Below, one piece after another: positions 26,789 to 34,652 of a DNA stretch of 64,000 nucleotides. Positions within the stretch are counted from its first letter, which is position 1, and every line of letters begins with the position of its first letter. The notes below the pieces were generated by a model. That model did no database searches and was not told the DNA's origin. It saw only the letters and a list, made by a program, of their open reading frames with translations. Origin of the DNA: Trichlorobacter thiogenes. GTDB lineage: Bacteria; Desulfobacterota; Desulfuromonadia; Geobacterales; Pseudopelobacteraceae. The translations under genes and the position numbers were made by a program. The stretch lies in contig NZ_FUWR01000008.1 of NCBI RefSeq assembly GCF_900167465.1, positions 80,873-144,872 of the forward strand. Reading direction: 5' to 3'.

Positions 26789-27397
26789 ATGAAAAAATGG
26801 TGTGGAATCGCAGCAGCTGCTGCAGTGTTGGCAGTAGGCGCAGGACAGGTGGCACAGGCAGCCGATGATTACAAATCATTCGGTGTGCGGGTACGGGCTA
26901 TTTATGTGAAGCCAGATGAATCAACAGGTGGCACACTAAGCACCCTAAACACCAAAGTAAGTGATGACATTATCCCCGAGCTGGACCTCGAATACTTCTT
27001 TACCAAGAACTTCTCCACCGAACTGATCGCCGGGGTAACACGGAATGACATCAAACTGAACAACGGTTTTGCCGGTTCCACTTGGCTGCTGCCACCTACC
27101 CTGACCCTTAAATATCATCCACTGGCTGGCTCCACTTTCAGCCCTTATATCGGCTTTGGTCTCAACGTGGTATTCCCCTTTAACTCCAAAGTGAATGGTG
27201 TGCCAAACTTCCAAATTGACAACAGCGTCGGCTGGGCTGCCCAAGCCGGTACTGATATCAAAATCACTGATAACCTCTACTTCAACATCGACTACAAATA
27301 CCTAAACGTCGACACCGAGGCCACTGTCGGTACAGAAAAGTGCAAATTGGATCTCAATCCCCACCTGATTGGCATTGGGGTTGGCTACCGCTTCTAA
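26789..27397 (+). CDS. ompW: OmpW-family outer membrane protein
   Basis: A 202-residue porin-like protein. I start at ATG 26789, which has CAGGAG nine bases upstream and yields a proper signal peptide (MKKWCGIAAAAAVLAVGAGQVAQA); an upstream start at 26732 would bury the signal. The mature part is an 8-stranded barrel: FGVRVRAIYVKPDE, DIIPELDLEYFFTKNFSTELIAG, LPPTLTLKYHPLAGSTFSPYIGFGLN, and the C-terminal IGIGVGYRF with terminal Phe. OmpW proteins form a narrow hydrophobic channel. A terminator follows directly. Confidence 0.92.
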   Translation: MKKWCGIAAAAAVLAVGAGQVAQAADDYKSFGVRVRAIYVKPDESTGGTLSTLNTKVSDDIIPELDLEYFFTKNFSTELIAGVTRNDIKLNNGFAGSTWLLPPTLTLKYHPLAGSTFSPYIGFGLNVVFPFNSKVNGVPNFQIDNSVGWAAQAGTDIKITDNLYFNIDYKYLNVDTEATVGTEKCKLDLNPHLIGIGVGYRF

Positions 27398-27415
27398 GTT
27401 GCCAACACCCAACAC

Positions 27416-27454
27416 AGAGGCCAAAGGGCACTTCTCCACCCTTTGGCCTCTTCC
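27416..27454 (+). terminator. Intrinsic terminator after ompW
   Basis: A 13-bp perfect stem AGAGGCCAAAGGG (27416-27428) pairs with 27439-27451 across a 10-base loop. The tail is short in T (TTCC), so it may be partial. Confidence 0.75.
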
Positions 27455-27486
27455 CTGTAACAGCTGCATAGTATCGAGGTGCCATC

Positions 27487-28521
27487 ATGGGCAATCATAA
27501 CAATCTGGACGAGGCGATTGAAATCTCCGCAGGGATCTATTGGGTTGGCGCAGGCACCAAGACATTCCTGAGCAGAAACAGCTTTCTCAGGATTTTTGAG
27601 GGCAACAAAACCTCCGGCAGTTTGCTGATTGACCCCGGCCCAACCAGTGATTTTGTCAGTTTATCCCGCAAAGTATCCTCTGTACTGCCGGGAGGGTTAT
27701 TAAATATCAATCTGGCCTTCATTAACCATCAGGATCCTGATGTTGTTGGCGTACTACCAAAGATGTACGCCATGAATAGAAGACTAAACGTTATCGCCAC
27801 CGAAGACACTTGGCGACTGGTCAGCCTTAACGGCCTCAGCTCTGTCCGCTTCCGCTCCATTGATCAGGTTCAGGATCAGCGCCTGGTACTCCCCACCGGC
27901 CACAAACTTCAGTTCATCCCGACCCCCTACTGTCACTTCAGGGGTGCCAGCATGATTTATGATCTTGAATCCCGCATACTGTTCACAGGAGATTTTTTAG
28001 GTGGTGTTGAGGCTTCAGGCCTGATTGCAACAGAAGAAAACTGGGCCGGAGTTAAGGCGTTCCATCAGATCTATATGCCTTCAAATGAGGCGATGAAGCT
28101 GGCCGTTAAAAAGATCAGGGCGCTTGAGCCAACACCATTGGCGCTGGCACCCCAGCATGGCGGGCTTATCAAAGGTGACCTGATTGAGCTCTTTCTGGAA
28201 AGGATAAGTGAATTACCGGTGGGATTGGACATTGTGACCACCGTCAACGATCGGCTGCCAGCCATGATTGCCGGGCTAAATGAAGTTCTTGATGCAGTCA
28301 AGGAGACCATGGGAGAATACAAAGTCGAAAGGATTTTGAAGCTTTTCAAGCCGGAAGGTGAGTATCCATCTCTGATCACCCTGGGGCGCGATGGCTTGGT
28401 CAAAGATATCAAAGGCGACCCGTTTGAGGCGATCAATGCCCTGCTGAATGCCTTTATGGACTCTGCCACAGAACAGCAACAGAAGCTGTTACGACCGATG
28501 TTCAATCTGATGATGCTATAA
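27487..28521 (+). CDS. Flavodiiron-like MBL-fold protein (ODP type)
   Basis: A 344-residue protein. The first about 245 residues are a metallo-beta-lactamase domain of the flavodiiron branch: GTKTFLSRNSFLRIF, LLIDPGPTSDF, NHQDPDVVG, PTPYCHFRGASMIYD, ILFTGDFLGG and LALAPQHGG give the usual ligand positions. Compared with HxExDH of flavodiiron proteins, the first motif is HxDxDV, so one Glu is Asp and one His ligand is Val. There is no flavodoxin or rubredoxin domain; instead a helical tail of about 100 residues follows. It may bind a diiron site for oxygen or NO sensing rather than reduction (inference). GAGGT precedes the ATG. The 3' end overlaps the convergent DTW gene by 20 bp. Confidence 0.83.
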   Translation: MGNHNNLDEAIEISAGIYWVGAGTKTFLSRNSFLRIFEGNKTSGSLLIDPGPTSDFVSLSRKVSSVLPGGLLNINLAFINHQDPDVVGVLPKMYAMNRRLNVIATEDTWRLVSLNGLSSVRFRSIDQVQDQRLVLPTGHKLQFIPTPYCHFRGASMIYDLESRILFTGDFLGGVEASGLIATEENWAGVKAFHQIYMPSNEAMKLAVKKIRALEPTPLALAPQHGGLIKGDLIELFLERISELPVGLDIVTTVNDRLPAMIAGLNEVLDAVKETMGEYKVERILKLFKPEGEYPSLITLGRDGLVKDIKGDPFEAINALLNAFMDSATEQQQKLLRPMFNLMML

Positions 28522-29011
28522 AGGCAAGTCTCCTGATAGCCGTTTCCGGCCGCATGTTGGCCAGAAAACATTCCTCCAGCTGATCTGCTTTTTCAGCATG
28601 GCCGGTTGCCCGCAAAAGCTCGATCACACATTCAGCCGTACACAAGCCGGACTCCTTTTGATTTTTCCTTAAATTGTAGCGTGACTTCACGACTGGCTTC
28701 AAACTTACGCGACGTACCTGCTGCAGATAGGGACTACGCTGGTGTATTTTGCGGGCCTCATGCCAGGTGCTGTCAATAACGACAAACTGCCTGATACCAG
28801 ACAGATCCACCTCATCTTCATCAGCAGCACCAGGATAAACCAAGGCCACGCCACCTGATGCGATCTCCTCCAAAAGTTTCGCAGGTGGATTCAAGCGATC
28901 CCAACGAATCTGTTCAGCAGCTTCCCCCAACACCTCCAACACCAAACGCCCGGTATTTGACTTTTTAGGAATCTCTTTAAAGTGGGTCAACAGGGTGATT
29001 TTCAACGGCAT
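28502..29011 (-). CDS. DTW-domain tRNA-uridine aminocarboxypropyltransferase-like protein
   Basis: A 169-residue protein. The signature DxTW is present as VIDSTWHEARKI, followed by LKPVVKSRYNLRKNQKESGLCTAE. The DTW family transfers the aminocarboxypropyl group of SAM to uridine in tRNA (acp3U) in characterised members (TapT/TuaA in E. coli). The N-terminal zinc-binding Cys cluster of longer members is absent, and the start at 29011 has an indifferent Shine-Dalgarno. It is antisense at its end to the flavodiiron-like gene. Confidence 0.85.
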   Translation of the reverse strand: MPLKITLLTHFKEIPKKSNTGRLVLEVLGEAAEQIRWDRLNPPAKLLEEIASGGVALVYPGAADEDEVDLSGIRQFVVIDSTWHEARKIHQRSPYLQQVRRVSLKPVVKSRYNLRKNQKESGLCTAECVIELLRATGHAEKADQLEECFLANMRPETAIRRLAFIASSD

Positions 29012-29091
29012 CCGCTCATGCTTCCTTTTGTTCGATTTTTCAGTATACTAACACGCGCCTCATCAGAACTTATACCAAGAAGGTATCATGC

Positions 29092-29778
29092 ATGGCCAGA
29101 TGCTCAAACTGTAATGCTCCCCTTGCACCAGGATCGCTGCTTTGCGGCTACTGCGGAAACCGCACCGACATCGATCTGAAAGGGATTCACTACTACACCA
29201 CCCATGAAAATGACACCCCACGGGTCTGTCCTCGCTGTAACATCAAGCTAAAAACCCTGGACCTGAAACTGAATGGTCGTTTTCTGATTGATCGTTGTGA
29301 ACAATGCATGGGTATTTTCTTTGATCCCGGTGAGCTTGAGGCACTACTAGAGGCTACTGTTGCAAATGTTTCAGGTATCGATCGTGCCGGACTTGAAGCA
29401 ATTAACGAAAAACGAGATCCAAATCAGCACCCGATCTCCTATATCAAATGCCCGGTCTGTGAGCAGCTGATGCACCGTGTCAACTTTGGTACGAAAAGCG
29501 GTGTGATTGTTGATCGTTGCAAAGAACACGGCGTCTGGCTGGATGGGGGCGAACTGCGTCAGCTGTTTGAATGGATGAAGCTGGGCGGACAACTGCTCGA
29601 CCAGGAACGCCAGGAACAGCAACGCAAAGAGGCAGAGCAGCGTGAAAAAGAGCAACGCCTGAAACTGAAAGGATATGACGACGAGCCTTCAGCCTTCGGC
29701 AGCTTCAGCGATCCACTACGCAGGTCTGATCCAGATCTCTTCACGATTATTCTCAAGGCGATCAGATTCCTGCTGTAA
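29092..29778 (+). CDS. Zinc-ribbon (zf-TFIIB-like) protein
   Basis: A 228-residue protein with three Cys clusters: CSNC..CGYCG (4-22), CPRC..CEQCMG (45-70, followed by FFDPGELEALL) and CPVC..CKEHGVWLDGGELRQLF (125-160). The latter two are zf-TFIIB-type ribbons with the typical W/F-D-x-GEL tail. The C-terminus is a charged coiled coil (QERQEQQRKEAEQREKEQR). It probably binds zinc in the cytoplasm; function unknown. The ATG at 29092 has AGAAGG upstream. Confidence 0.85.
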   Translation: MARCSNCNAPLAPGSLLCGYCGNRTDIDLKGIHYYTTHENDTPRVCPRCNIKLKTLDLKLNGRFLIDRCEQCMGIFFDPGELEALLEATVANVSGIDRAGLEAINEKRDPNQHPISYIKCPVCEQLMHRVNFGTKSGVIVDRCKEHGVWLDGGELRQLFEWMKLGGQLLDQERQEQQRKEAEQREKEQRLKLKGYDDEPSAFGSFSDPLRRSDPDLFTIILKAIRFLL

Positions 29779-29844
29779 TATTCAAAAAACACTATACAAA
29801 GTAGCGTAAATTTTATTTTGCTTTTACAAATGTATAGATTGACT

Positions 29845-29874
29845 TTAACAGAAGAAGACTGCTAGTGTGATAAT
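29845..29874 (+). promoter_or_regulatory. Candidate sigma70 promoter of the cold-shock gene
   Basis: TTAACA (29845-29850) and GATAAT (29869-29874) are separated by 18 bases, each one mismatch from consensus. They lie 58 bp upstream of the cold-shock start, leaving a leader of roughly 50 bases. Confidence 0.55.
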
Positions 29875-29879
29875 TACAT

Positions 29880-29896
29880 TTTGGCGTTATGCCAAA
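29880..29896 (+). promoter_or_regulatory. Leader hairpin in the cold-shock mRNA 5' region
   Basis: TTTGGC (29880-29885) and GCCAAA (29891-29896) form a perfect 6-bp stem around a GTTAT loop at the start of the predicted mRNA. Stable or temperature-sensitive leaders are known for csp mRNAs; a role here is inference. Confidence 0.45.
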
Positions 29897-29931
29897 AACA
29901 ACAACAGAGAAACATCAGGAGAAGGTACAAA

Positions 29932-30132
29932 ATGGTAAACGGAACAGTAAAATGGTTCAATGACAGCAAGGGTTTTGGTTTTCTTGAGCAGGAGAACGGC
30001 GAAGACGTATTCTGCCATTTTTCCGCAATCACAGGTGAAGGATTCAAATCCCTTGCTGAAGGCGATAGAGTGACTTTTGAAGTAACCAAAGGCCCTAAAG
30101 GCCTTCAGGCTTCAAACGTAACCAGAGTTTAA
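29932..30132 (+). CDS. Cold-shock domain protein (CspA family)
   Basis: A 66-residue single cold-shock domain. RNP1 KGFGFLEQ and RNP2 VFCHFSAI are both present, and [14 protein letters not shown] is the classic start. It binds single-stranded RNA/DNA and melts RNA structure. The ATG at 29932 has AGGAGAAGG upstream; longer starts in frame fall in the leader. A strong terminator follows at 30156. Gene is monocistronic with its own promoter. Confidence 0.95.
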   Translation: MVNGTVKWFNDSKGFGFLEQENGEDVFCHFSAITGEGFKSLAEGDRVTFEVTKGPKGLQASNVTRV

Positions 30133-30155
30133 TCTGGTAACAAAGCAGTAATTAA

Positions 30156-30187
30156 AAGCCCCGAGGAACTTCCTCGGGGCTTTTTTG
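30156..30187 (+). terminator. Intrinsic terminator after the cold-shock gene
   Basis: A 12-bp perfect stem AAGCCCCGAGGA/TCCTCGGGGCTT with a 3-base loop (30156-30182) runs into a T-tract to 30186. Confidence 0.9.
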
Positions 30188-30206
30188 TTGTATCTACAGC
30201 AGTCGC

Positions 30207-31844
30207 CTACAACGTCAGATCAGCATGCCCCTGACAGAGCTGATCCCTGGTTCTGGCCACCTCTTCATTTTCCAGATACTCCTCAAAGGTCATCATCCGG
30301 TCAATAACACCACCAGAGGTAAACTCCACGATCCGGTTAGCCACCGTACTGACAAACTCATGGTCATGGGAGGCAAACAGTACCACCTCGCTGAATGAGA
30401 TCAGGCCGTTGTTCAGGGCTGTAATCGATTCAAGATCCAGGTGGTTGGTCGGCTCATCCAGAATCAGCGCATTGGCTCCGGTTAACATCATGCGGGAAAG
30501 CATACAGCGTACCCGCTCACCACCGGAAAGCACATTGGTCTTCTTAGTGGCCTCATCACCGGAAAACAGCATCCGCCCAAGAAATCCACGGGCAAAGGTC
30601 TCACCTTCATTAGGCGGCGAGTACTGACCAAGCCACTCAATCAGGTTCAGGTCATTATCAAAGTAGGCCCCGTTTTCCTTGGGGAAGTAGGCACTGGTAA
30701 TGGTCACGCCCCAACGGAACGTTCCTGCATCCGGCTCCAACTCACCGGCCAGGATCTGGAACAGGGTGGTCTTGGCCAGACTGTTACCACCCACAAAGGC
30801 GATCTTGTCCCCCTTGCGCACAGTCAGGGTCAGATCCTTGAAGACCTGAATACCGTCGACGGCCTTGGATAGATCGGTGATCTCCAAAATGATATCGCCA
30901 CAGGGCCGCTCCGGCTTAAACACCACATGGGGATACTTACGGGATGAAACCGGCATCTCCTCAATGGTCAGCTTTTCCAGCAGTTTTTTACGGGATGTGG
31001 CCTGCTTGGCCTTGGAGGCGTTGGAAGAGAAACGCTGGATAAACTCCTTCAATTCATTGGCGCGATCAGTCACCTTACGGTTTTCATCCTGCTTCTGCTT
31101 CAGGTTCAGCTGACTGGCCTGGTACCAGAAGTCATAGTTACCCACATAGACCTGAATCCGGCCAAAATCAATATCAGCCATATGGGTACAAACCTGGTTC
31201 AGGAAGTGACGATCGTGGGAGACCACAATTACGGTGTTATTGAAACGCGCTAGGAACTCCTCAAGCCAGTTGATTGACTTCAGATCCAGGTGGTTGGTCG
31301 GTTCGTCCAACAGCAGGATATCAGGGTTACCGAACAGGGCCTGGGCCAGCAGCACCCGCACCTTGTCCCCCCCTTCCAGTTCCTTCATCTGCTTGTGCCG
31401 CAACTCCTCCGGGATGCCCAGACCGTTCAGCAGCACGGCTGCCTCAGACTCGGCTTCATAGCCGTTCAGCTCGGCAAACTCACCTTCCAACTCGGCGGAT
31501 TTGATGCCATCCTCTTCAGTAAAATCGGTCTTGGCATACATCGCCTCCCGGGCAATCATCACCTCATACAGCCTGGCATGACCCATGATCACGGTGTTAA
31601 AGACGGTATGCTCATCAAAGGCAAACTGATCCTGTTTCAGAAAGGCGATCCGCTCCCGTGGACCAACAGAAACAGTGCCGGCGTCTGCCTCGGACATGCC
31701 TGCCAGAATTTTAAGAAAGGTTGATTTACCTGCGCCGTTTGCACCGATCAGACCATAGCAGTTGCCCGGCACAAACTTGATATTGACATCCTTAAAGATC
31801 ACCCGCTTGCCATAGGCAAGACTAATATTATTTGCACTGATCAT
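30207..31844 (-). CDS. ABC-F family ATPase (YbiT/Uup-like)
   Basis: A 545-residue soluble protein with two ABC nucleotide-binding domains and no membrane part. NBD1: Walker A GANGAGKST, signature ELEGGDKVR, Walker B DILLLDEPTNHLDL. NBD2: Walker A GGNSLAKTT, signature VLSGGERVRC, Walker B ALILDEPTNHLDL. The basic ABC-F linker lies between (about 240-300, KQKQDENRKVTDR). Family members act at the ribosomal E site. Odd: the second Walker A has Ala in place of the last Gly, and the first signature is LEGGD. I start at ATG 31844 (MISANNISLAYGK), the family's usual N-terminus; GTG 31856 is possible. Confidence 0.92.
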   Translation of the reverse strand: MISANNISLAYGKRVIFKDVNIKFVPGNCYGLIGANGAGKSTFLKILAGMSEADAGTVSVGPRERIAFLKQDQFAFDEHTVFNTVIMGHARLYEVMIAREAMYAKTDFTEEDGIKSAELEGEFAELNGYEAESEAAVLLNGLGIPEELRHKQMKELEGGDKVRVLLAQALFGNPDILLLDEPTNHLDLKSINWLEEFLARFNNTVIVVSHDRHFLNQVCTHMADIDFGRIQVYVGNYDFWYQASQLNLKQKQDENRKVTDRANELKEFIQRFSSNASKAKQATSRKKLLEKLTIEEMPVSSRKYPHVVFKPERPCGDIILEITDLSKAVDGIQVFKDLTLTVRKGDKIAFVGGNSLAKTTLFQILAGELEPDAGTFRWGVTITSAYFPKENGAYFDNDLNLIEWLGQYSPPNEGETFARGFLGRMLFSGDEATKKTNVLSGGERVRCMLSRMMLTGANALILDEPTNHLDLESITALNNGLISFSEVVLFASHDHEFVSTVANRIVEFTSGGVIDRMMTFEEYLENEEVARTRDQLCQGHADLTL

Positions 31845-31865
31845 CTCAATTCTCACTTTCTCTAC

Positions 31866-31902
31866 GTAAAAACAGAAACCACAGGGGGTCTCCCCTGTGG
31901 TT
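31866..31902 (-). terminator. Intrinsic terminator of the TetR gene
   Basis: AACCACAGGGG (31877-31887) pairs with 31892-31902 across a 4-base loop. Read on the minus strand it ends in a T-rich run (TCTGTTTTTA). It separates the TetR gene from the ABC-F gene. The stem is close to that of the hairpin at 44846. Confidence 0.8.
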
Positions 31903-31973
31903 CAGGTGTTGGATATCTATAGCATGATAGCGTTTATGTGGCAATTCTAAACCTTGAAACGCTTCTGTTAACG

Positions 31974-32564
31974 TTATTTCACGATCCCTTTGGTAAAAAT
32001 CAGAAGGTACTGCTGCACCAACTGTTCATCCTGCTCAGGAGAATGGCTGATCAGGCTTTCAGTTGCCAGCAGGCTCAAGAAAAAGTAGTTAACCATTCCA
32101 GCCAGGGCTAAAGAGGCATTAACGGCATGGATCTCGGTGCGGAACACTCCCAACTGCACGCCGCCCTCAATCACTTCGGTCAGCACCTTGATCACCTTGC
32201 TGATGGCCGGTGCAACAATAGAAGAAAAAAAGACCGTGGGGTTGGTCAACTCGCTGGTATAAAACCGTAACAGGTATGGATTATTTCGATGACGCTGGAT
32301 CGTCCAGCGCAGGTAGGTTTCAAGCAACTGTAGCGGGTCTACCCCTTCCTGCTGCAACGCATCAATCTGCTCAAAACAGGCAAACTGTTCCTGGAGAACC
32401 GCAGCGTACAGCCCTTCCTTGCCACCAAAACAGTAGGATACCATAGAGATACTGGTCCCCGCTGTCAGCGACAGCTCCCTGATGCTTACACCATGCAGGC
32501 CGCGTTCCGCAAATAAACGGGTCCCGACCTCCACTAACCTGCTGCGACAATCCACCTTGGACAT
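31974..32564 (-). CDS. TetR-family transcriptional regulator
   Basis: A 196-residue regulator. The N-terminal helix-turn-helix (ARLVEVGTRLF-type start, GLHGVSIRELSLTAGTSISMVSYCFGGKEGLYAAVL) is typical of TetR; the C-terminal about 140 residues are a helical ligand domain. I start at ATG 32564, with AGGGAG just upstream, rather than at 32645, which would add a hydrophobic non-TetR extension. It is divergent from the acetyl-CoA hydrolase/transferase gene; two palindromes in the gap are candidate operators, so it may control that gene and itself. The ligand may be an acyl-CoA (inference). Confidence 0.9.
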   Translation of the reverse strand: MSKVDCRSRLVEVGTRLFAERGLHGVSIRELSLTAGTSISMVSYCFGGKEGLYAAVLQEQFACFEQIDALQQEGVDPLQLLETYLRWTIQRHRNNPYLLRFYTSELTNPTVFFSSIVAPAISKVIKVLTEVIEGGVQLGVFRTEIHAVNASLALAGMVNYFFLSLLATESLISHSPEQDEQLVQQYLLIFTKGIVK

Positions 32565-32686
32565 TTCGCTCCCTCTGATTTGAGATACCGCGGGAAAGAG
32601 TAGCAAACTCATGAGCAAAATCCAATTTATTGCTACCACCCTCAATTAATTCTTGCACCGGACAACATCGTATCGCTATGATACAA

Positions 32687-32704
32687 ATCGAACGAACGTT
32701 CGAT
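32687..32704. promoter_or_regulatory. Candidate TetR operator palindrome
   Basis: ATCGAACGAACGTTCGAT is a perfect dyad with a 2-base centre (8-bp arms). It lies in the 234-bp gap between the TetR gene and the divergent CoA-transferase gene, the standard place for such an operator. GAACGAACGTTC is like many AcrR/TetR sites. Confidence 0.7.
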
Positions 32705-32727
32705 ACAACCAGTAGCACCGTTCGCTC

Positions 32728-32747
32728 ACCCTTGTCCAGACAAGGGT
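32728..32747. promoter_or_regulatory. Second 20-bp palindrome upstream of the CoA-transferase gene
   Basis: ACCCTTGTCCAGACAAGGGT is a perfect dyad with 9-bp arms and a CA centre. It is unrelated in sequence to the palindrome at 32687 and lies 52 bp upstream of the start codon. It may be an operator for another regulator, or a leader hairpin. Confidence 0.6.
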
Positions 32748-32798
32748 ACCACAACGGAACGAGCCAGGAGCTCGCACGCCAGAGGAGGACGTACACAG

Positions 32799-34361
32799 AT
32801 GTTGGAATTACGGAACAGGATCAGAAAAAAGAGTCTCCACGTACGAATTAAACATGTTGAAGATGTTATTCCACTCTTTAAAAACGGCATGAATATCGGC
32901 TGGTCCGGCTTTACTCCGGCTGGATATCCCAAGATGGTACCGATTGCCCTGGCAGACCATGTTGAAAAAAACAACCTGCAGGGAAAGTTGAAGTTTAACC
33001 TGTTTATCGGCGCCTCGGTCGGGGTTGAAACCGAAGACCGCTGGGCCTCCCTTGATATGATTGACCGCCGCTGGCCGTATCAGACCGGCAAGAACATCCA
33101 GGCCGGTATCAACGAGGGTCGTATCCGCATGGGTGACCGCCACCTCTCCATGTTTGCCCAGGATCTGGGCTATGGCTTCTACACCAAGGACAACGGCGGA
33201 CGGCTGGATATCGCCATTATTGAATGCTCTGCCATTACCGAAAACGGTGGACTGGTGCTGACCGCATCCTGTGGAGCCGTGCCGGAGATCGTCCAGATCG
33301 CTGACAAAATCATTATTGAGATCAACACCTCAATCCCCAGCTTTGAAGGGCTGCACGATATTATTGAACCGATCAATCCGCCCAACCGGCTGCCCTACCT
33401 GATCAGCCGGGTTGATGACCGGGCCGGTTCACCCTATGTTCGGATCGACACGGACAAGATCGTGGCCATCATTGAATCAAACCGCCCTGACAACGGTCGT
33501 TCCTTCAGTGAGCAGGATGACACCTCGGAAGCGATAGCCAACAATATCATCGACTTCTTCAGCACAGAGGTAAAGCTGGGCCGCCTGCCCAAAAGCCTGC
33601 TGCCACTACAGTCAGGGGTCGGCTCCATTGCCAACGCTGTAATCGGTGGCCTGGCTAAAGGACCGTTCTCCGGCCTGAAGGTCTGGACCGAGGTACTGCA
33701 GGACACCATGCTGGACTTCTTTGACTCCGGCAAGCTGGACTTCGCCTCCACCGTCTCACTTTCCTTCTCGGTGGATGGTTTCAAACGTTTCTATGACAAC
33801 TGGGACAAATACGCCAACAAGGTCATGATGCGTCCGCTCTCCATTGCCAATCACCCTGAGCCGATCCGGCGCCTGGGCTGCATTGCCATGAACACACCGG
33901 TTGAGTTCGATATCTATGCCCATGCCAACTCCACCCTGGTGGGCGGCACCCGGATGATTAACGGTATTGGTGGTTCCGGCGACTTCCTGCGCAACGCCTA
34001 CCTCTCCATCATGCATACGCCATCGGCACGTCCCACCAAGACCGACCCAACCGGTATCACCTGCGTGGTGCCCCATGTACCCCACGTTGACCATACCGAG
34101 CATGATCTGGATGTACTGGTAACCGAACAGGGGCTGGCTGATCTGCGCGGTCTGGCGCCCAAGGACCGGGCCCAGGAAATCATCACAAAATGTGCTCACC
34201 CTGATTACAAACCGCTGCTGCAGGAATATCTGGACATGGCCACCAAAGACTGCCTGGCTCGCAAGGCAGGACACGAACCACAATTGCTGGACCGGGTCTT
34301 CAAGATGCAGGTTAATCTGGCCAAAAACGGCACCATGAAGATTGACAACTGGGAGATATAA
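32799..34361 (+). CDS. Acetyl-CoA hydrolase/transferase family protein (succinyl-CoA:acetate CoA-transferase type)
   Basis: A 520-residue enzyme of the acetyl-CoA hydrolase/transferase family. [87 protein letters not shown] and [30 protein letters not shown] are family blocks. In Geobacter-type bacteria such enzymes couple acetate activation to the TCA cycle by exchanging CoA between succinyl-CoA and acetate. The ATG has AGAGGAGG nine bases upstream. It is divergent from a TetR gene and is followed by a terminator hairpin, so it forms its own unit. Confidence 0.92.
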   Translation: MLELRNRIRKKSLHVRIKHVEDVIPLFKNGMNIGWSGFTPAGYPKMVPIALADHVEKNNLQGKLKFNLFIGASVGVETEDRWASLDMIDRRWPYQTGKNIQAGINEGRIRMGDRHLSMFAQDLGYGFYTKDNGGRLDIAIIECSAITENGGLVLTASCGAVPEIVQIADKIIIEINTSIPSFEGLHDIIEPINPPNRLPYLISRVDDRAGSPYVRIDTDKIVAIIESNRPDNGRSFSEQDDTSEAIANNIIDFFSTEVKLGRLPKSLLPLQSGVGSIANAVIGGLAKGPFSGLKVWTEVLQDTMLDFFDSGKLDFASTVSLSFSVDGFKRFYDNWDKYANKVMMRPLSIANHPEPIRRLGCIAMNTPVEFDIYAHANSTLVGGTRMINGIGGSGDFLRNAYLSIMHTPSARPTKTDPTGITCVVPHVPHVDHTEHDLDVLVTEQGLADLRGLAPKDRAQEIITKCAHPDYKPLLQEYLDMATKDCLARKAGHEPQLLDRVFKMQVNLAKNGTMKIDNWEI

Positions 34362-34369
34362 AACAAGAA

Positions 34370-34396
34370 ACCGGCCCCGCTTCAAACGGGGCCGGT
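34370..34396 (+). terminator. Terminator hairpin after the CoA-transferase gene
   Basis: A 10-bp GC-rich perfect stem ACCGGCCCCG/CGGGGCCGGT around a 7-base loop, immediately after the stop. The T-tract is weak (CTATTT). Confidence 0.7.
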
Positions 34397-34412
34397 CTAT
34401 TTGGAGGGACTC

Positions 34413-34628
34413 ATGAGAAATACTGATACCAGCTACTATCTGACTACCGCACTACAAGCTCTGCAAGCAGCCTATCGTGCCAACCATGACCTGTCGGTGG
34501 CAACACACCTGTCCCAGGCAATGGATGCCCTGCACCGGATGTCCCATCAATCCTCTAAAAATGGGCGGATCAATCAGCAGGCAGCCAATGATCCATACGA
34601 AATGGATGAGTTCAATTCAGCAGTCTAA
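34413..34628 (+). CDS. Small uncharacterised protein (71 aa)
   Basis: A short gene with a good Shine-Dalgarno (GGAGG) before ATG 34413; TTG 34401 is in frame but lies within the Shine-Dalgarno. The protein is helical and polar, with no signal peptide (TTALQALQAAYRANHDLSVATHLSQAMDALHRM). No family recognised. It sits between the CoA-transferase terminator and the convergent gltD. Confidence 0.65.
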   Translation: MRNTDTSYYLTTALQALQAAYRANHDLSVATHLSQAMDALHRMSHQSSKNGRINQQAANDPYEMDEFNSAV

Positions 34629-34652
34629 AACCTCATCACAGAGACGGCCAAC

